Part shown: one piece after another, positions 1 to 7,792 of the stretch
Layout of the letters: each line of letters starts with the position of its first letter
Position numbering within the stretch: position 1 is the stretch's first letter
Source of the DNA: Granulosicoccaceae sp. 1_MG-2023
GTDB lineage: Bacteria > Pseudomonadota > Gammaproteobacteria > Granulosicoccales > Granulosicoccaceae
DNA: 64,000 nucleotides
Direction: 5' to 3'
NCBI GenBank assembly: GCA_030546905.1
Contig: JAUOPI010000001.1
Span: 124,001 to 188,000, forward strand
Made by a program: the position numbers and the translations under genes
The notes under the pieces: model-generated
Database searches by the model: none
Seen by the model: the letters and a program-made list of their open reading frames with translations, nothing else
Told to the model about the DNA's origin: nothing

Positions 1-849
1 ATCCTGCGACAGCTCCTGGTGCTTGTGATCGTAGCGGTCGGCTATGTCGACCTGACAGATATGGTGCGGCGAGATATTGCGGTAAACCTCCGACAGCACA
101 CCGATCTCCAGACTCCAGTCCGACGGAATACGCATACTCATCGCTTCGCTGCGTTTCATGGCGAACTCGCCGGACAGCAGATAGCGGAAGTTATCCAGAT
201 AAACAAGGAAGTCGAGCGGACCGAGGACCTTCTTCAGGGCAGCGATCAGCGGTGAGGTAAACAAGCGCGTCACACGTCCGCCGAGGCGGTTCTGATCTGA
301 AACACGCGAGTAATAGCCTTTGCAAAAACGGAAATCAAAGGCCGGATGCGCGACCGGATAGAACAAGCGTGCCACCAGAAAACGGTCGTAGGTGACGATA
401 TCGCAGTCGTGCAGGGCAATCGCTTCGGCGCGGCCCTGAGCCAGCAGATAGCCCAGGCAATACCAGGCGTTACGCCCCTTGCCCGGCAAGGTGGGCGCAA
501 GCTCGCGCTGAGCCAGCTCTTCATGCAACGCCCGCAGTCGCGGCCCGTCGTTCCAGAGGATGCGTTTGAACTGCGGCAGGGAAGCGAAAAACTCCCGCGC
601 ATGGGCAAACTGCGACTCATCGGCCGCATCCAGCCCGATCACCACATCATCGATATAGGGCACCAGCTCCAGATCGCTGACAATCTTCGGCAGTGCCGGG
701 CCCTGTAGCTCGGAATACAAGGATGGCAGTATCAGCGCCATCGGATTGGTTTTCGAGAATTTCAGCAGTTCCGCTTCAATGTCTTCGATTGAGCGATCAC
801 GGAGGTTATGCAGCGTGGTGATCACACCGTGCTGCGCGAAATCAGACAT
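1..849 (-). CDS. gpgS: Glucosyl-3-phosphoglycerate synthase-like glycosyltransferase (GT81), C-terminus beyond window
   Basis: The frame stays open from an ATG at 849 to the window edge (283 codons seen). The product matches the GT81/GpgS pattern: an LPSLYSEL start near residue 37, the VPYIDDVVIGLD strand, GKGRNAWYC, and the nucleotide-sugar/metal site HDCDI near residue 147, followed by TYDR and FCKGYYSR. Family members transfer glucose from an NDP-sugar to 3-phosphoglycerate, the first step to the compatible solute glucosylglycerate. The start overlaps the end of the phosphatase gene by 8 bp, so the two are translationally coupled. The sugar (glucose or mannose) cannot be decided from sequence alone. 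The 3' end of the gene is missing. Confidence 0.75.
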   Translation of the reverse strand, partial: MSDFAQHGVITTLHNLRDRSIEDIEAELLKFSKTNPMALILPSLYSELQGPALPKIVSDLELVPYIDDVVIGLDAADESQFAHAREFFASLPQFKRILWNDGPRLRALHEELAQRELAPTLPGKGRNAWYCLGYLLAQGRAEAIALHDCDIVTYDRFLVARLFYPVAHPAFDFRFCKGYYSRVSDQNRLGGRVTRLFTSPLIAALKKVLGPLDFLVYLDNFRYLLSGEFAMKRSEAMSMRIPSDWSLEIGVLSEVYRNISPHHICQVDIADRYDHKHQELSQD

Positions 850-1672
850 GCGTTGACTCCAGTTCGGTCAGGATCGATCCGACGGCTTCATTCCAGCCGA
901 CCGGGCCGATACCCTCGGTTTGTATTTTGCGGCCGTTCACCTGCGCATCCATCCAGCTGCCGTCATGACGGCGGATCACCACCGCGATATCGGCGATCTG
1001 CAGCAACGGCAGATCATTCGGGCTGTCACCCAGCGCGATACTGCGCAGCGGTTCGCCGGGCAGCTCACGATAGTGTGACAGGAGTTGCTCTGCCGCGTAC
1101 GCCTTATCGGTTCGGCCGAGCAGATGATAAAAACGCCCGCCCTGCATCAGACGCCAGCCCCTGGCCTCAACATCGGCACTGAAGGCCTGCAGAGCCTCAG
1201 GCGTGTCCTCCCAGATAAACGGCTCAGACCCATCACGCGCCTTAGCCAGCGCGGCGTCTTCTTCGGACAGACCGGTCGCGGCAGCCACCGCCGCCGCATC
1301 CATGTCTGCAAAACCACGAAAGCGGTAGCCCTTCTCGCGGCGGATCCGGGCGGCCCAGGCACAGAGCTCTTCATAGGCCGGTGAGAGCCTGATCAGGGCG
1401 CCGCCATCCTCACCAAAATAGCCCGGTGGCAGGGCAATCAATGCACCGTTTTCGAGCACATAAGGGTGCGGTGATTCCAGCCGGTCAGCCAGTCGCGCCA
1501 CTTCCGCGCGGGTCTTGCTGGTCACGATCACCAGCGGAACGCCGGCGCGACGCAGGCGGTTCAGGGCAGGTTCAGCCGCTGCAAACGAGTAGCTGTGGTG
1601 GTCCAGCAAAGTGCCGTCCAGATCAGTCAGGACAATCAGCGGCAATGCCGGCGTGCTGAAGCGGTACGTCAT
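842..1672 (-). CDS. mpgP: HAD-IIB mannosyl/glucosyl-3-phosphoglycerate phosphatase
   Basis: 276 aa, normal for the family. HAD motif I is LTDLDGT with nucleophile Asp17 and Asp19, motif II is the VTSKTR segment, and the acidic metal site is GDSPND at about 215-220. The HAD-IIB cap lies between them. The enzyme would remove phosphate from the glycosyl-3-phosphoglycerate made by the overlapping downstream glycosyltransferase, giving the free solute in the cytoplasm. Bacterial GpgS is known to pair with an MpgP-type phosphatase, so the name mpgP refers to the family and not to a proven mannose substrate. This is the upstream gene of the pair and is divergent from the ATP-grasp gene. Confidence 0.85.
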   Translation of the reverse strand: MTYRFSTPALPLIVLTDLDGTLLDHHSYSFAAAEPALNRLRRAGVPLVIVTSKTRAEVARLADRLESPHPYVLENGALIALPPGYFGEDGGALIRLSPAYEELCAWAARIRREKGYRFRGFADMDAAAVAAATGLSEEDAALAKARDGSEPFIWEDTPEALQAFSADVEARGWRLMQGGRFYHLLGRTDKAYAAEQLLSHYRELPGEPLRSIALGDSPNDLPLLQIADIAVVIRRHDGSWMDAQVNGRKIQTEGIGPVGWNEAVGSILTELESTHV

Positions 1673-1972
1673 CAGGTGATCCGCGTAGAAATTAAGTAAC
1701 GGGAAGAATAAACAGCAGGGAAAAATATGTCCACCGCAGCAATTTTGCTATGTTATTGATATTCATTGTCTAATGCTTGTTTTAACTCGCTTTTAAGTGT
1801 CCGCAAGCCCGGAAAGGCCGGCCCGTTGGTTGACGTCACCGCTGCAAAAGCACTATTAATGATGTTACGTATGCTTTTATTTCACTTTCAATACAAGTGG
1901 CACGGATATTGAGACAGCCTATTTTAAGACAAGCCTGTCATCCGAATTCTCATCTCAACCCGGCGGATATAT
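1673..1972. other. Divergent intergenic region
   Basis: 300 bp between the divergent phosphatase and ATP-grasp genes. It is AT-richer than its surroundings and has no plausible reading frame. One good sigma70-like promoter faces right (listed separately). I could not place a convincing promoter for the leftward operon. Confidence 0.5.
1830..1859 (+). promoter_or_regulatory. Candidate sigma70 promoter for the ATP-grasp/alpha-E operon
   Basis: TTGACG at 1830-1835 and TATTAA at 1854-1859 are separated by 18 bp. This predicts a start near 1866 and a leader of about 107 nt before the ATG at 1973. The TTGACGTCA core is partly palindromic and could also be an operator. Assigned by eye. Confidence 0.4.
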
Positions 1973-3421
1973 ATGAAGGACATCTGGGCAGGATATAACG
2001 CGTTTCCTCATTTCGATGAGCTGATCACCCCTTCCGGCAGTTCCCGTACACATTCACGGCGTTTGCTTAACGTATTACAACGTCTGACCCTCGACGAGAT
2101 GCGCCAGCTCTACACAGCCGCTGACACAGCGATTCGTCAGATGGGCATCTCTTTTACTGTATATACAGAGGGAGACAACATTGACCGGAACTGGCCATTC
2201 GACATTATCCCGCGGGTCATCGCCCGCAAAGACTGGGATCTTGTCAGTGCAGGGCTCAAACAGCGAAGCCGCGCGTTAAACTGTTTTATCAACGACGTTT
2301 ACAACGAAAAGACGATTCTCAAAGAGGGTCTGATTCCGGAGGAATATGTTCTCCACTCCGGAAATTACAAGCCGCAATGCGAAGGCGTAACGCCCCCTTT
2401 TGGTGTGTGGGCACATATTTGCGGCACCGATTTGGTGCGAAATAAGGACGGTAAGTTTTATGTGCTGGAAGATAATCTGCGCGTCCCGTCCGGCGTTTCC
2501 TACATGCTGGAAAACCGCCAACTGACCAAACGCGTCTTACCGGATCTGTTTGAGCACTACAGCATTCTCCCGGTCGACGATTATCCGCTGCGCCTGTATC
2601 AGACACTGGCCACGCTCTCGCCCCGCGACCGCCGCCGTCCTTGTGTGGTGGTACTCACACCCGGCATTTATAACTCAGCCTATTTTGAGCATGCGTTTCT
2701 GGCCCAGGGCATGGGTGCGGAACTGGTCGAAGGCAGTGACCTGTTCGTCGACAGCGATGACTGCGTGTATATGAAAACCGTCGAAGGGCCGGAACGGGTC
2801 GATGTGGTTTACCGCCGTATCGATGATGAGTTCATGGACCCCGAGGCGTTCCGCAAGGATTCAGTGCTCGGCGTACCCGGCCTGATGCGGGCCTGGAAAG
2901 CCGGCAACGTGGGCATCGCCAATGCGCCCGGCTCCGGCGTCGCTGACGACAAAGCCGTCTATGCCTATGTGCCGGAGATGATCCGCTATTACCTCAACGA
3001 AGAGCCGCTGATTAACAGCGTCAAAACCTACCTGTGCATTAATGAGGACGAGCGCGAATACGTGATTGAGCACATCGGAGACCTGGTAGTAAAACCGGTT
3101 AACGAATCGGGCGGTTACGGCATTATGGTCGGCCCGCACTCCAGTAAAGAGAAACACAAAGAATTCATCCGCCTGATCCGCGCCAATCCGGCCAACTATG
3201 TGGCCCAGCCGACGCTCAGCCTGTCCACCGCACCGACCTGGTGTAATGACAGCATCGCGCCGCGGCATCTGGATCTGCGGCCCTTTATTCTGCAGGGCAA
3301 GGATGTCTGGGTGACCCCGGGCGGTCTCACCCGGGTGGCCATGCAAGAAGGTTCACTGGTGGTCAATTCCTCGCAGGGCGGCGGCAGTAAAGACACCTGG
3401 ATCGTGGGAGGTAACTCATGA
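1973..3421 (+). CDS. Circularly permuted ATP-grasp protein (COG2308/DUF404-DUF407)
   Basis: 482 aa. Family signatures are visible: GISFTVY and WPFDIIPR near residues 58-85, the QRSRALNCF segment, the GTDLVRNKDGKFYVLEDN block and PSGVSYMLENR near 180, and a C-terminal VVKPVNESGGYG nucleotide-binding stretch. Circularly permuted ATP-grasp enzymes of this group are predicted amidoligases that form amide bonds on a peptide or small molecule; the substrate is unknown. The start has a GGCGGA-type ribosome binding site. The stop overlaps the alpha-E start by 4 bp (ATGA), which is the standard pairing of these two families. An Anbu peptidase lies convergent downstream. Confidence 0.88.
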   Translation: MKDIWAGYNAFPHFDELITPSGSSRTHSRRLLNVLQRLTLDEMRQLYTAADTAIRQMGISFTVYTEGDNIDRNWPFDIIPRVIARKDWDLVSAGLKQRSRALNCFINDVYNEKTILKEGLIPEEYVLHSGNYKPQCEGVTPPFGVWAHICGTDLVRNKDGKFYVLEDNLRVPSGVSYMLENRQLTKRVLPDLFEHYSILPVDDYPLRLYQTLATLSPRDRRRPCVVVLTPGIYNSAYFEHAFLAQGMGAELVEGSDLFVDSDDCVYMKTVEGPERVDVVYRRIDDEFMDPEAFRKDSVLGVPGLMRAWKAGNVGIANAPGSGVADDKAVYAYVPEMIRYYLNEEPLINSVKTYLCINEDEREYVIEHIGDLVVKPVNESGGYGIMVGPHSSKEKHKEFIRLIRANPANYVAQPTLSLSTAPTWCNDSIAPRHLDLRPFILQGKDVWVTPGGLTRVAMQEGSLVVNSSQGGGSKDTWIVGGNS

Positions 3422-4356
3422 GCATGTTGTCAAAGGTCGCCAACCGCCTGTACTGGATGGCCCGTTATCTTGAACGCGCCGAATCCACCGCGCGGCTGTG
3501 TGAGTCCTACTCACAGGTGATTCTGGATATCCCCCAGGGCACGGGACCGGATTGGTTTACCCTGATCAAAGTAATCGACGGGCAGACCGAATTCTACTCG
3601 CGCTACAAGATCACCTCCGAGCGCAATATCCTGAAGTTCATGATGTCCGATATGGACAACAGCAGCTCGATTCCCCGTTCCATCAGGGCCGCGCGCGAAA
3701 ACGTCCGCACCACCCGTGATGTACTGCCGGAAGAGATCTGGGAGCTGATGAATGAGCTGCGCATGTATGTGGACGAAGAATCCGGCCGCGCCGTCACCCG
3801 CCGCCATCGCTTCGACTTTTTGCAGGGCGTGGTCGAGCGTAATCAGCGCATCGCCGGGCTTATCGAGTCAGCCGCCTCGCGCGACCATGCTTACGGCTTT
3901 ATCAAAATGGGCCGGCTGATCGAACGGGCGGATATGTCGACCCGTATTATCGATGCGGCAACCGAGGCCGTGCGGCTTGATAAGGACCGCGAAATTCCCG
4001 ATCACTCACTGATCTGGGCCAGCGCCCTGAAAGCCGTGTCCGGTATCAGCGCGTTCCGCCGTACCGTGGGGCCGCTCTACGAGAACGAGGACGTACTGGA
4101 TTTCTTCTTCAAGAACAAAACCTTCCCCCGTTCAGTGGAGTTCTGCCTGATCGGCATCGCTGAGGTCACCTCCTATCTGTCCAACTCGGAGTCGGTCGAT
4201 AAAGAACTGGCCAAGCTGCAGCGTATGGTGAAGAAATACGACGCGAACAAATTCACCCTGAACGAAACGCACGGTTTTATCGACACGTTTCAGGAAGAAC
4301 TGATCGCCTTGGACGAAAAAATCGCCAAGACCTGGTTTCTGCACGACGAAGGCTGA
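3418..4356 (+). CDS. Alpha-E domain protein (COG2307/DUF403), ATP-grasp partner
   Basis: 312 aa, all-helical, opening with the diagnostic NRLYWMARYLERAEST segment. Proteins of this family almost always sit beside the permuted ATP-grasp protein and are thought to act with it in a predicted peptide or metabolite ligation system; no reaction has been shown. A strong GGAGG lies 6 bases before the ATG, and the gene overlaps the ATP-grasp stop by 4 bp. Transcription ends at the hairpin shared with the convergent peptidase gene. Some genomes add a transglutaminase-like gene to this cluster; none is present here. Confidence 0.88.
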   Translation: MSMLSKVANRLYWMARYLERAESTARLCESYSQVILDIPQGTGPDWFTLIKVIDGQTEFYSRYKITSERNILKFMMSDMDNSSSIPRSIRAARENVRTTRDVLPEEIWELMNELRMYVDEESGRAVTRRHRFDFLQGVVERNQRIAGLIESAASRDHAYGFIKMGRLIERADMSTRIIDAATEAVRLDKDREIPDHSLIWASALKAVSGISAFRRTVGPLYENEDVLDFFFKNKTFPRSVEFCLIGIAEVTSYLSNSESVDKELAKLQRMVKKYDANKFTLNETHGFIDTFQEELIALDEKIAKTWFLHDEG

Positions 4357-4380
4357 GCCCGCCGGGCGGCACACAGACAC

Positions 4381-4411
4381 AAAAAAAGCGGCACCCGGTG
4401 CCGCTTTTTTT
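4381..4411. terminator. Bidirectional rho-independent terminator
   Basis: A-run, GCGGCAC/GTGCCGC stem with a 3-base loop, then a T-run. It lies between the convergent alpha-E and Anbu genes and has an A/T tract on both sides, so it can work in both directions. Confidence 0.9.
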
Positions 4412-4434
4412 GTCGGATCTGAGCCGCTAAGCGG

Positions 4435-5163
4435 TCAGAGCGCCAGACCGGGCAAATCGTTAAACGCCCGGACGATATTCTCATCCCAACCTTTGCGCAG
4501 CCCGACCAGATAGTCGTCATTTTCTTCAAAGCAGAAGTATTTGGACGGATTGTCCAGCGAATCGGCCGGGCAATACAGCAGCTCAATCGGCGGCGCGACA
4601 GTCGCATTACTGCGCATGGTCGAATCCATCGACACCAGCGCACAGCGCATCGCGGTTTCATAATCCGTATCCGAACGGATAATCCGGTCGAGTATGGGCT
4701 TGCCGTATTTGGTCTCGCCGATCTGCAGAAACGGATACGACTTCGAGGTCGTAATGTGATTGCCTTCGGGATAGATCATGTACAGCTCGGGCTCGTGACC
4801 TTTGATCTGGCCACCGAGGATAAACGTCGCTTCGGCATTAAAGCCGCCCATCGGCCCGCTGTTTACGTATTTCTGCTGCGTGCGCACGCTCACCTGCCCG
4901 ACATAGTCTGCAATTTCAGACACATACCGGGCATCGGCCAGGCCGTTGGGCGCGCTGTTTTCGATGTCGCGCGCGACCTCAGCCACCACGGCCTGCGTGG
5001 TAGCGAGATTACCCGCACTGAGCATGAAAATGCGCCGGTCGCCACCGACTTTGAAGCGGTGCAATTTACTGTATGTACTGACTCTGTCGGGACCTGCATT
5101 GGTACGTGAGTCCGAACAGAAAACCAGTCCCTGGTTCACTTTAATGGCTAAGCAATACGTCAT
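4435..5163 (-). CDS. Anbu-type proteasome-like peptidase (COG3484)
   Basis: 242 aa, full family length. The product begins MTYCLAIK, so removal of Met exposes Thr as the N-terminal nucleophile; Asp18 (CSDSRTN) and Lys33 (YSKLHRF) complete the proteasome-type Ntn-hydrolase site. Anbu proteins are ancestral beta-subunit relatives that assemble into rings; natural substrates are not established. Family members commonly neighbour permuted ATP-grasp and alpha-E genes, as here, although this gene is convergent and not in one operon with them. No clear Shine-Dalgarno precedes the ATG. The symbol hslV would be wrong: that is a separate family. Confidence 0.88.
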   Translation of the reverse strand: MTYCLAIKVNQGLVFCSDSRTNAGPDRVSTYSKLHRFKVGGDRRIFMLSAGNLATTQAVVAEVARDIENSAPNGLADARYVSEIADYVGQVSVRTQQKYVNSGPMGGFNAEATFILGGQIKGHEPELYMIYPEGNHITTSKSYPFLQIGETKYGKPILDRIIRSDTDYETAMRCALVSMDSTMRSNATVAPPIELLYCPADSLDNPSKYFCFEENDDYLVGLRKGWDENIVRAFNDLPGLAL

Positions 5164-5509
5164 AGTTGTTCAACTTTGTCTTTCCGTCATCACCACACAT
5201 GCCGGCGATCGGCCGGCGCAACGGCGAAGGCACGCTATCAACGGGAAAAGACGGATAGGAGAAGGTGTCCGGGAAAGCAGAGAATCTGCCCCCACTGAGC
5301 ACCGAATAGTCTGAGAGTAATCGTCCTGATAGTTAAAGTCCAGCCAGCGAAGACGCCCCGCGCGTTGTGAAATGCTAATGCAATTATCTTTCCGTCCGCG
5401 CACCGCTCAATTCACCGTCATTGGCAATAAGCTGTAAACTTCGCCGGACAAAGCCGGTAAAGCGGGAACCGGCTGATACAACGGCACAACAGCTCGAGGA
5501 GCAAGACCT
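5164..5509. other. Divergent intergenic region
   Basis: 346 bp between the Anbu gene and the aldo-keto reductase gene. It contains a GCCGGC-GATCG-GCCGGC repeat at 5201-5217 and no reading frame with coding character. It should hold promoters for both genes, but I could not assign them confidently. Confidence 0.45.
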
Positions 5510-6553
5510 ATGAAAATGCGCGATTTGGGTAACAGTGGCCTGCAGGTCAGCGAGATCTGCCTCGGCACCATGACCTGGGGAACCCAGAACACCGAAGCGG
5601 AAGGTCACGCCCAGATGGATCAGGCGGTCGCCGCCGGCGTGAATTTTTTCGACACAGCAGCCATGTACCCCACCACACCGGCCTCGGCCGAAACACAGGG
5701 CCGGACCGAAGAGATTATCGGCACCTGGTTTGCGTCAGGACGCCCGCGGGACAAGATCATCCTCGCCACCAAAGTCGCCGGTGAAGGGCTGAAATGGATT
5801 CACAACGGTGACCCGATCACGGATAAGAAAATCCGGCTGTCCGTCGAAGAAAGCCTGACCCGGCTGCAAACCGACTACATCGACCTGTACCAACTGCACT
5901 GGCCGAACCGCGGCTCCTACCATTTCCGCCAGAGCTGGTCCTACGACCCGACCGGACAGAACACAGAGGAAGTTCAGGCGAATTTTCTGGAGGTCCTGCA
6001 CACCCTGCAGTCACTGATAGACGAAGGCAAAATCCGCCACTGGGGCCTGTCCAATGAAAGCTGCTGGGGCACATCGCAGTATTTGTCGCTGGCCGATGCC
6101 AACGGTCTGACGCGGCCGGTCTCGATTCAGAACGAATACAATCTGCTCTACCGGACCTACGATCTGGATCTGGCCGAGCTGTCGCACCACGAGAACATCG
6201 GCCTGCTCGCCTATTCACCGCTGGCCGCCGGCATGCTGACCGGCAAATACAACGACGGACAGATCCCCGAGGGCTCGCGCCGCAGTCTCAACAACAATCT
6301 GTTCGGCCGTTACAACCCGCATTCGGTCAAGGCAGTGGCTGCCTATCAGGCGCTTGCCGACAAACACGGTCTGGATCTGACGCAAATGGCCATAGCCTTC
6401 TGCCTGACCCGCCCGTTTATGGCCTCGGCGATCATAGGTGCGACCTCGCCGGAACAACTGCAGACCTGTCTGACCGCCGCAGAACTCACGCTCAGTGATG
6501 AGGTGCTGGCAGACATCCTGGACGTCTACAAAGCCTTCACCATGCCGATCTGA
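5510..6553 (+). CDS. tas: NADP(H)-dependent aldo-keto reductase, Tas-like
   Basis: 347 aa, close to E. coli Tas (346 aa) and aligned by memory along the whole length: LGTMTWGTQN near residue 20, FFDTAAMYP with its typical PASAETQGRTE loop, the active-site Lys in ILATKV, LYQLHWPNR, LAYSPLAAGMLTGKY and the ATSPEQL end. The AKR tetrad Asp, Tyr, Lys and His can be placed on these motifs. It would reduce carbonyl substrates with NADPH in the cytoplasm; the physiological substrate is not known. GAGGAG precedes the ATG. It is monocistronic and followed by a strong hairpin. Confidence 0.85.
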   Translation: MKMRDLGNSGLQVSEICLGTMTWGTQNTEAEGHAQMDQAVAAGVNFFDTAAMYPTTPASAETQGRTEEIIGTWFASGRPRDKIILATKVAGEGLKWIHNGDPITDKKIRLSVEESLTRLQTDYIDLYQLHWPNRGSYHFRQSWSYDPTGQNTEEVQANFLEVLHTLQSLIDEGKIRHWGLSNESCWGTSQYLSLADANGLTRPVSIQNEYNLLYRTYDLDLAELSHHENIGLLAYSPLAAGMLTGKYNDGQIPEGSRRSLNNNLFGRYNPHSVKAVAAYQALADKHGLDLTQMAIAFCLTRPFMASAIIGATSPEQLQTCLTAAELTLSDEVLADILDVYKAFTMPI

Positions 6554-6562
6554 GTCCTGTCC

Positions 6563-6586
6563 GGCGCCGGTCAAAGGACCGGCGCC
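6563..6586. terminator. Hairpin downstream of the aldo-keto reductase gene
   Basis: Perfect 10-bp stem (GGCGCCGGTC/GACCGGCGCC) with a 4-base loop and no T-run. It lies 10 bp past the aldo-keto reductase stop and before the convergent orphan gene. It could be a terminator lacking a U-tract or a 3' stabiliser. Confidence 0.5.
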
Positions 6587-6646
6587 ATACCGGCTGAAGC
6601 CGTGCAGTGCCGCCGCGCACCGCTTCGGGCCGGTAACACTCCTGTT

Positions 6647-7012
6647 TTACCCGGCGCTGACCACCTCCGGGCCGCTAAAGCCCTCACAAAGGATATCCAC
6701 GCACCAGCACTCGAACACACAGTACTGGTAGTGACGCAGCCGCCGCACATCGTTGGCGGCAAGCGCAAACTCTTCAGCACAGAGAGATTTCCAATCGGAC
6801 TGACGGATCTCGAACATCGCGTCATCCTGAATGCCGCTGTCGTCAGGTTTATTGACCCAGCGGTATGTCACGACCCCATCGAAAACGATTTCCACTGTCC
6901 GCTGATGCCAGTCGCAAAACCGCATCGTCAGGCGGTCTTCCTCCAGCACGATTGACGGCACGTTGATAGACGATACCGGCAAATTCAGCGGTTTTTTCCG
7001 GGTTTTATTCAT
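6647..7012 (-). CDS. Unrecognised small protein
   Basis: 121 aa starting MNKTRKKPL. The frame is open a further 34 codons upstream, but that part is low complexity and this ATG is preferred. The protein is acidic and rich in Trp and Cys (FCDWHQ, TYRWVNK, a C-terminal HYQYCVFECWC stretch), with no signal peptide or membrane helix. The pattern suggests one alpha/beta domain. I do not recognise a family. It borders a 780-bp AT-rich non-coding region and is the least core-like gene of the window. An immunity-protein-like role is conceivable but unsupported. Confidence 0.55.
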   Translation of the reverse strand: MNKTRKKPLNLPVSSINVPSIVLEEDRLTMRFCDWHQRTVEIVFDGVVTYRWVNKPDDSGIQDDAMFEIRQSDWKSLCAEEFALAANDVRRLRHYQYCVFECWCVDILCEGFSGPEVVSAG

Positions 7013-7792
7013 ATTGCATAAAGCGCCTTGTGTTACCTCGCCGATTCCATTCTTTGTTCTGAAACAGTGCCAATTTCTTTCGCGAGTCGTAAATTGCTGA
7101 TCGCCTTCCAGCAAGGCTCATCCTTATCAGCTCAATGGATATTAACAGCAATACACTTGCTTACAATCCGTGAGTAATATTTGTTTCCCTGCAATAAACT
7201 GCAGCCCCCTCTAATTTCTTACAATTACGATACATTCTGCTGTAGATTGCAATCCTCAGTGACAGTTTTCTACTCATTTTTTTCACCATTAAAAACAAAC
7301 CAGATGAACACTTAATGATCAGCTATACCGTGCTACAAATACCGCCAGAGGGCTTTGACCCAGAACAAACCAAAGACCACTTTTCGAGGGAAAATACAAG
7401 GTTTTACCGTCACGAATAAAAATGTCACGAAATGTAATATTTTCAGAAATCTGAACATTTCCCGTCCGATCTGTAACTTTCGACATTCGGTCCGGTCTCA
7501 GACGTATTTCGGTTTGTCGGCAGATGTAGCCCCGAAAATTGACGCAAATTTACAGATGAGGAACGCATTACCGCAACCGCTCAGCGACCGGCGATGGCCG
7601 GACTCGCACACGATCTGTTAGTTTTCGGCGCGGGCAGCGGCGCGTGCAGCACGGTCCGGTGATTTTGTGCACTCATCCGCAGAATGCCCGCGACAAGGAA
7701 ATAGGCGACTCAAAACCGCAGAATGGTTTATTATTCTGCCCTTCTTTGCGCCCAGCGCGCCCCGTTCACACAGAACCGATCCGGAATTACCC
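7013..7792. other. Long AT-rich intergenic region
   Basis: 780 bp, clearly AT-richer than its flanks between about 7115 and 7560. An 88-codon open frame at 7355-7621 has no ribosome binding site, and its composition does not resemble the neighbouring genes. The region contains the short repeats listed at 7409-7461. The thrC promoter should lie in the last 100 bp but is not obvious. No tRNA or phage feature was seen. Confidence 0.5.
7409..7461. repeat. Direct repeat and imperfect hairpin in AT-rich spacer
   Basis: GTCACGAA occurs at 7409-7416 and again at 7424-7431 (15 bp start to start). The second copy runs into GAAATGT (7429-7435), which pairs with ACATTTC (7455-7461) around an inner TCAGA/TCTGA stem. 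It could be an operator or a small structured RNA; nothing else supports either. Confidence 0.35.

Noticed and set aside
1973-5163. Mobile defence system built on ATP-grasp and a proteasome-like peptidase
   Set aside because: These families form a known, widely conserved chromosomal cluster, composition matches the neighbours, and no mobile genes are near.
7355-7621. 88-codon frame in the AT-rich spacer
   Set aside because: No ribosome binding site, composition not protein-like, and no recognisable homology.
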